Shown one piece after another: positions 59,987-64,000 of a stretch of 64,000 bases of DNA. How positions within the stretch are numbered: the stretch's first letter is position 1; each line of letters starts with the position of its first letter. The DNA comes from Candidatus Pantoea edessiphila (GTDB lineage: Bacteria > Pseudomonadota > Gammaproteobacteria > Enterobacterales > Enterobacteriaceae). The notes beneath the pieces are model-generated. The model searched no databases and was not told where the DNA came from. It saw only the letters and a program-made list of their open reading frames with translations. A program made the position numbers and the translations under genes. The stretch covers positions 248,001-312,000 of the forward strand of contig NZ_PDKT01000001.1 of NCBI RefSeq assembly GCF_002933315.1. Reading direction: 5' to 3'.

Positions 59987-60615
59987 AATTTTTCTATTTA
60001 TCCTAATTAGCATAATTAAATTATTAGGAATATGGGATGTATTTATTCAGATCATAAATTATACAAAATAAAATAGAAGTTTATATCGATAAATTTTATG
60101 TTATTTTATGTAATATAAAAGCTAATTTTTATACTGAATTTTATTAATGTAATAACTCATAATAAAATACGATATTATATATTCAATTATAATTAATCTT
60201 TTTTCGTTATATATTTAGAGTTATCTTATCTTTTAAAAGTTGCTAATAATTTAATTTTTAACAGAAAAAGATAAAAATAAATATATATATATATGAAAAT
60301 ATATTTTATTCAATAGAATTTATTAAATTAATAAACCCATAATATAATAATTTAATAAAATTTTTCAGTAACTAAAAATGCGAAAATAATATTAATCTAT
60401 ATTATAATTAAAATTTATTTATATTGTAAATAAATTAAAAAACTATTAAATTTATTTACAAATTTTTTAATTAAATTTTATAATAATGGTATTAATTTTA
60501 TAAAATCATTAATAGCTAAAAATTCACTATTAACTACTTTTTAATACATAATTGATATTAACTAATTTCTATTATAAAGTAATTGTTAAATTATATTCAT
60601 AAAAATTTTATTTAT

Positions 60616-60662
60616 TTATTAATTTTTCATTCGTATAATAATTACGAATGAAAAATTAATAA
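60616..60662. repeat. 20-bp perfect inverted repeat in the ansP-dapE spacer
   Basis: Bases 60616-60635 pair exactly with 60643-60662 around a seven-base loop. The loop-proximal arm contains TTTTTCATTCGTA and its complement, so it is not simple A/T alternation. No surviving gene ends next to it. Confidence 0.75.
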
Positions 60663-60749
60663 TTTAAATAATAGATTATATTATTCATAATTTCATTATT
60701 AATAAAATTATTTTTCTAAAAATCAATCAATATATCACTAAGATAAATA

Positions 60750-60781
60750 AAAGTTACATAAAATGAAAGTTACATAAAATG
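60750..60781. repeat. 16-base perfect tandem duplication upstream of dapE
   Basis: AAAGTTACATAAAATG occurs twice in direct succession (60750-60765 and 60766-60781). It lies about 175 bases before dapE. Confidence 0.85.
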
Positions 60782-60955
60782 TATTAAGATTAATCTGATT
60801 AAATTATCAATAATTTAATAGAAATACACTTTTATTATTTTTTTTAAAATATGCATCATAAAATGAAAAAGAATAAAATTATTACAGTTTTTTTAAATTA
60901 TTTAAATATATTTCTATATTTATATTAATTAAAGTTATTTAAGGAGAAAATCTTT

Positions 60956-62083
60956 ATGTTATGCCCAATAATTGAACTTACAAAACAATTGATTCGATGT
61001 CCTTCAATTAGTCCTAATGATGCTGGATGTCAAGATATATTAATTAACCGTCTTAAATCAATTGGTTTTCAAGTAGAAAAGATAAACATTAATAATACTA
61101 AAAATTTTTGGGCAACGCGCCGATATGGAAAAACTTTAGCTTTTGCTGGTCATACTGATGTAGTACATCCTGGTGACATTAATAGCTGGAATAGCTTTCC
61201 CTTTGATCCTATTATTTACAAAGATATGTTATTTGGTCGAGGTGCCGTAGATATGAAAGGGGCCTTAGCAGCAATGATAGTAGCTGCTGAACGTTTTGTC
61301 AAAAAATATCCAAATCATAAAGGTTGTTTAGCTTTTCTTATAACTTCTGATGAAGAAAGCAGTGCAAATCATGGTACTTTAAAAGTAATTGAAAGATTAA
61401 TTTCTAGAAACATATGTTTAGATTATTGTTTAATTGGCGAGCCAACTAGTAATATAATTGTAGGAGATATAGTAAAAAATGGACGTCGCGGTTCAATAAA
61501 TGTTAATCTAATAATTCATGGAATACAAGGGCATGTTGCTTATCCTAATCTAGCTAATAATCCTATACATATTGGAGTAAAATTACTCAATGAATTAATA
61601 TGTATCGTTTGGGATAAAGGAAACGATTTTTTTCCACCTACAAGTATACAAGTTACTAATATAAAAGCAGGTGATGGTAGTACTAATATTATTCCTGGCA
61701 ATTTATTGATTCAATTTAATATTCGTTTTAGCACAGAATTGAATGACGTAAAAATCCGTGAAAATATTGATATATTACTTTCAAAACTTCAATTAAGTTA
61801 CTCTATTGAATGGGACGTTGCAGCTCAGCCATTCCTTACTTCTAGTGGTATATTAATTGATACAGTAATGACTACAGTATTACAATATAATAAAATTCAA
61901 CCAAAAATTTTAAATACAGGTGGAACGTCAGATGGACGTTTTATCTCCCGTACAGGTGCTCAAATAGTTGAATTAGGTTTAGTAAATGCAACTATCCATA
62001 AAATAAATGAATGTGTCAGAATCTCTGATTTAAAAATATTAAGTAAAATATATCAAAATATAATGCAACAATTAATTGCTTAA
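60956..62083 (+). CDS. dapE: Succinyl-diaminopimelate desuccinylase
   Basis: DapE cleaves succinyl-diaminopimelate in the lysine and peptidoglycan pathway, using two zinc ions. The 375-residue M20-family protein (E. coli 375) has metal ligands H66 in [12 protein letters not shown]99 in [10 protein letters not shown], and E133-E134 in [23 protein letters not shown] and [10 protein letters not shown] follow. A strong AAGGAGAAA site precedes the ATG. It converges on purC. Confidence 0.98.
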   Translation: MLCPIIELTKQLIRCPSISPNDAGCQDILINRLKSIGFQVEKININNTKNFWATRRYGKTLAFAGHTDVVHPGDINSWNSFPFDPIIYKDMLFGRGAVDMKGALAAMIVAAERFVKKYPNHKGCLAFLITSDEESSANHGTLKVIERLISRNICLDYCLIGEPTSNIIVGDIVKNGRRGSINVNLIIHGIQGHVAYPNLANNPIHIGVKLLNELICIVWDKGNDFFPPTSIQVTNIKAGDGSTNIIPGNLLIQFNIRFSTELNDVKIRENIDILLSKLQLSYSIEWDVAAQPFLTSSGILIDTVMTTVLQYNKIQPKILNTGGTSDGRFISRTGAQIVELGLVNATIHKINECVRISDLKILSKIYQNIMQQLIA

Positions 62084-62134
62084 AAAATATCTAATAATTC
62101 AAAAAATATTGTTTTAATACGTATTTTATATTTA

Positions 62135-62851
62135 TTAAAAATTAAATTTAATTCCTAAGCGATTTGCAATTGATTTATAAGATTTAATTAACCCAATAGA
62201 ATCTTCTCGAAACAAATCTTTATCCATTTTTTTCATATTTTCTTTATCCCATAAACGTGCAACATCTGGTGAAAATTCATCTCCTAAAATTATTGTATTA
62301 TTAATCAAACCAAATTCTAATTTAAAATCAACTAGTATAATATTAATATCAATAAATAATTTTTTTAAAATATCGTTTATTTTGTAAGTAAGTAATTTCA
62401 TTTTTATGAAATTTTCTTTATTAACCCAATTGAAAGTTTCACAATGAGAATCATTAATCATTGGATCATTTTTAATGTCATTTTTAAAAAATATTTCAAA
62501 TATTGGAGGATTTAACACCATACCTTCTTTAATATCAAGACGTTTAACTAAAGAACCTGAAGCAATGTTTCTTAAAACACATTCGATTGGTATCATTTTT
62601 AACTTTTTAACTAATACTTGATTGTCTGATATTAGTTTTTCTATATGAGTTGATATTCCATTGTTCTGTAAGAAATTCATAATAAAGCAATTAATTTTAT
62701 TATTTATTATTCCTTTACCAAAAAATTGTTTAATTTTAAGTCCGTTATTAGCTGATATATCATCTCGGAAATGTATTATTAATAAATCTTTTTTTTCAGT
62801 ACAATATACATTTTTTGATTTTCCACGATATAATTCAGATTTTTTTTCCAT
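62135..62851 (-). CDS. purC: SAICAR synthase
   Basis: PurC joins aspartate to CAIR in purine synthesis. The 238-residue protein (237 in E. coli) has the N-terminal [29 protein letters not shown], the [11 protein letters not shown] metal and substrate segment and [13 protein letters not shown]. It lies downstream of bamC on the same strand, as in E. coli, with a 287-base spacer. Confidence 0.98.
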   Translation of the reverse strand: MEKKSELYRGKSKNVYCTEKKDLLIIHFRDDISANNGLKIKQFFGKGIINNKINCFIMNFLQNNGISTHIEKLISDNQVLVKKLKMIPIECVLRNIASGSLVKRLDIKEGMVLNPPIFEIFFKNDIKNDPMINDSHCETFNWVNKENFIKMKLLTYKINDILKKLFIDINIILVDFKLEFGLINNTIILGDEFSPDVARLWDKENMKKMDKDLFREDSIGLIKSYKSIANRLGIKFNF

Positions 62852-63138
62852 TATAAAATTCCAAAAAAATAGATCAACAAGTTACAAAATTATTATAAAT
62901 AATGTTAATATATCGTCTATTCAAATAAAACATCTTGCATATTTAATATTATTTGAAATAAATAATATTAAAACATCATTTAATAATTTCGTTAATATCT
63001 TAATGGTAAATTAATGTATTTAAATTACCAAACTATATAAAATATTTACTGTTTGATAAATAGATTTTTTTATTAATCTATTACCAAAAGATATTATTAT
63101 ATGTTTCTTAATTTATATTAAATCTAACTTATAATTTA

Positions 63139-63939
63139 TTATGACCATTTATTTTGATAGTAATGTATCTTCATCTCTATAAATTTTAGGGCTATTTTCA
63201 ATCGCTGCCAACCCATATCAAAAAATGCAATAATTTTTGATGCATATATCTTATTTTTCTCAAAAATATTTTTTATTTGTGTTTTGGCGCTGTAATTAAT
63301 ATGTTTATTATTATATGTTTTGGACCAATGTAAAATAATTTTATTAATCATTTGTATCGTGTAATGTCTTATATAAAAGGACGACGTAATATTTTTTTTA
63401 TCTTGTTTTAGCTCCATTAAATGTACAGTTAGTTGTAATTTAGAATGATATTTTTTTAATATAAATTGATATTTTCCAATATAATGTTTATTTCCATAAT
63501 CTTTAGGTAAATTAATCCAATCTGTTGTAATTTTATACAATAATTTGTTTTTCGATAAAACTGGAATATTATAATATTTTATAATGTCAATAAGATGTGA
63601 CCAAGTAATATCAATATTTCTATTATTAATAAATAACAATCCTTTATTATTAATAAAACTAGTATAAAATCCATCGATAATTTTTAACGGTTGAATTGGT
63701 GGATATAAAACAGGTTGTTTTTTAAGTTTATTGTTTGATTTTTTTATAACTGGTATATCGTAGTCTCCTCTTTGAATAGGAAAAATAGTGTCTTTAGGTG
63801 ATTTTAATTCACGTAACTTATCAGTATTTAAGTAATAATCTTCACCAATACCCATTTTAGAGCATGAAGATAGTAAAAACATAGTAATGAATAATGTTAT
63901 TATTAACATGTAATTTGAATGTTTTACTGAGCAATTCAT
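63139..63939 (-). CDS. bamC: Outer membrane assembly lipoprotein BamC, C-terminally shortened
   Basis: BamC is a lipoprotein of the BAM complex that inserts outer-membrane beta-barrels. The 266-residue protein starts with a signal peptide ending in the lipobox LLSSC (acylated C26), then the unstructured BamD-binding region (LRELKSPKDTIFPIQRGDYDIPV) and the first helix-grip domain (PPIQPLKIIDG, TDWINLPKDYG, RHYTIQMINKI). The second domain begins (FFDMGWQRLKIALKFIEMKI) but stops about 75 residues before the end of the 344-residue E. coli protein. No continuation is recognisable after the stop. Its ATG overlaps the dapA stop as ATGA. The N-terminal half that binds BamD is intact, so partial function is plausible. 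Confidence 0.88.
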   Translation of the reverse strand: MNCSVKHSNYMLIITLFITMFLLSSCSKMGIGEDYYLNTDKLRELKSPKDTIFPIQRGDYDIPVIKKSNNKLKKQPVLYPPIQPLKIIDGFYTSFINNKGLLFINNRNIDITWSHLIDIIKYYNIPVLSKNKLLYKITTDWINLPKDYGNKHYIGKYQFILKKYHSKLQLTVHLMELKQDKKNITSSFYIRHYTIQMINKIILHWSKTYNNKHINYSAKTQIKNIFEKNKIYASKIIAFFDMGWQRLKIALKFIEMKIHYYQNKWS

Positions 63940-64000
63940 CTACAATTCCCAATTTGTAAACCTGATTTTATTAAAGCCTGCTTTACCTTTGATTGATTAA
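63936..64000 (-). CDS. dapA: 4-hydroxy-tetrahydrodipicolinate synthase, last codons only
   Basis: In the frame ending with TGA at 63936-63938 the window edge encodes a 20-residue C terminus, SKVKQALIKSGLQIGNCR after two further residues. This resembles the end of E. coli DapA (ETVRAALKHAGLL), and dapA is the expected upstream neighbour of bamC. DapA condenses aspartate semialdehyde and pyruvate in the lysine pathway. The TGA overlaps the bamC ATG. The rest of the gene lies outside the window. Confidence 0.75.
   Translation of the reverse strand, partial: NQSKVKQALIKSGLQIGNCR

Larger units (their letters stand above)
59987..60955. other. Longest non-coding spacer, between ansP and dapE
   Basis: About 970 bases of extremely AT-rich DNA show no open frame or homology. 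They hold an alternating TA run near 60281-60294, a 20-bp perfect hairpin at 60616-60662 and a 16-base tandem duplication at 60750-60781. Both flanking promoters must lie here. Several E. coli genes between talA and dapE (tktB, narQ, acrD and others) have no recognisable trace. Confidence 0.6.

Noticed and set aside
60281-60294. Alternating TA run suggesting a microsatellite
   Set aside because: It is a short run of about seven TA units, unsurprising at this base composition.
62661-63014. Open frame of 117 codons on the plus strand antisense to purC
   Set aside because: It mostly mirrors the conserved N-terminal half of purC and then runs into AT-rich spacer. No family was recognised.

Overview
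The window is an AT-rich, gene-dense stretch of a gammaproteobacterial chromosome. Its gene content and order match Enterobacterales. Very low GC, long AT-rich spacers, scattered decay (one relic gene, one stop-interrupted gene, one shortened gene) and wholesale loss of genes between conserved neighbours point to a host-restricted insect-symbiont type genome, perhaps in the Arsenophonus/Sodalis range of lifestyles. The exact taxon cannot be fixed from this sequence alone. No rRNA, insertion sequence, prophage, CRISPR array or toxin locus was seen.

Layout. (1) 103-5512 is a block out of place relative to E. coli: yqhA, queH, and a full-length relic of a urea (or guanidine) carboxylase gene riddled with stops and frameshifts. 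(2) 5826-24147, minus strand: gyrA, elaB and the complete 13-gene NADH:quinone oxidoreductase operon nuoA-nuoN with nuoC and nuoD fused. (3) 24690-29603, plus strand: alaA, ackA, pta. (4) 29637-41924, minus strand: ubiX, purF, cvpA, folC, accD, truA, pdxB, fabB, aroC, prmB, sixA. (5) 42071-47182: tRNA-Arg(CCT), mntH, gltX, tRNA-Val(TAC), tRNA-Lys(TTT), yfeH. (6) 47201-58230: ligA, cysK, ptsH-ptsI-crr, hemF (interrupted by one nonsense codon), maeB, talA. (7) 58499-64000: ansP (out of place), dapE, purC, bamC (short at its 3' end) and the last codons of dapA at the window edge.

From gyrA to dapA the order and strand of almost every gene agree with the E. coli K-12 map as I remember it. About a quarter of a megabase there is compressed to about 58 kb here, chiefly by deletion of intervening genes.

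Together the genes describe a respiring cell with complex I, phosphotransacetylase/acetate kinase, malic enzyme and transaldolase. It keeps general PTS proteins, tRNA charging, DNA ligase and gyrase, and single steps of lysine/peptidoglycan (dapE, dapA), aromatic (aroC), cysteine (cysK), purine (purF, purC), folate (folC), vitamin B6 (pdxB), fatty acid (accD, fabB) and ubiquinone (ubiX) synthesis. I found no convincing novel multi-gene system. The points most worth a second look are the carboxylase relic, the single stop in hemF, the missing acidic tail of GyrA, the shortened BamC, tRNA genes without an encoded CCA end, and several long perfect hairpins in otherwise featureless spacers.
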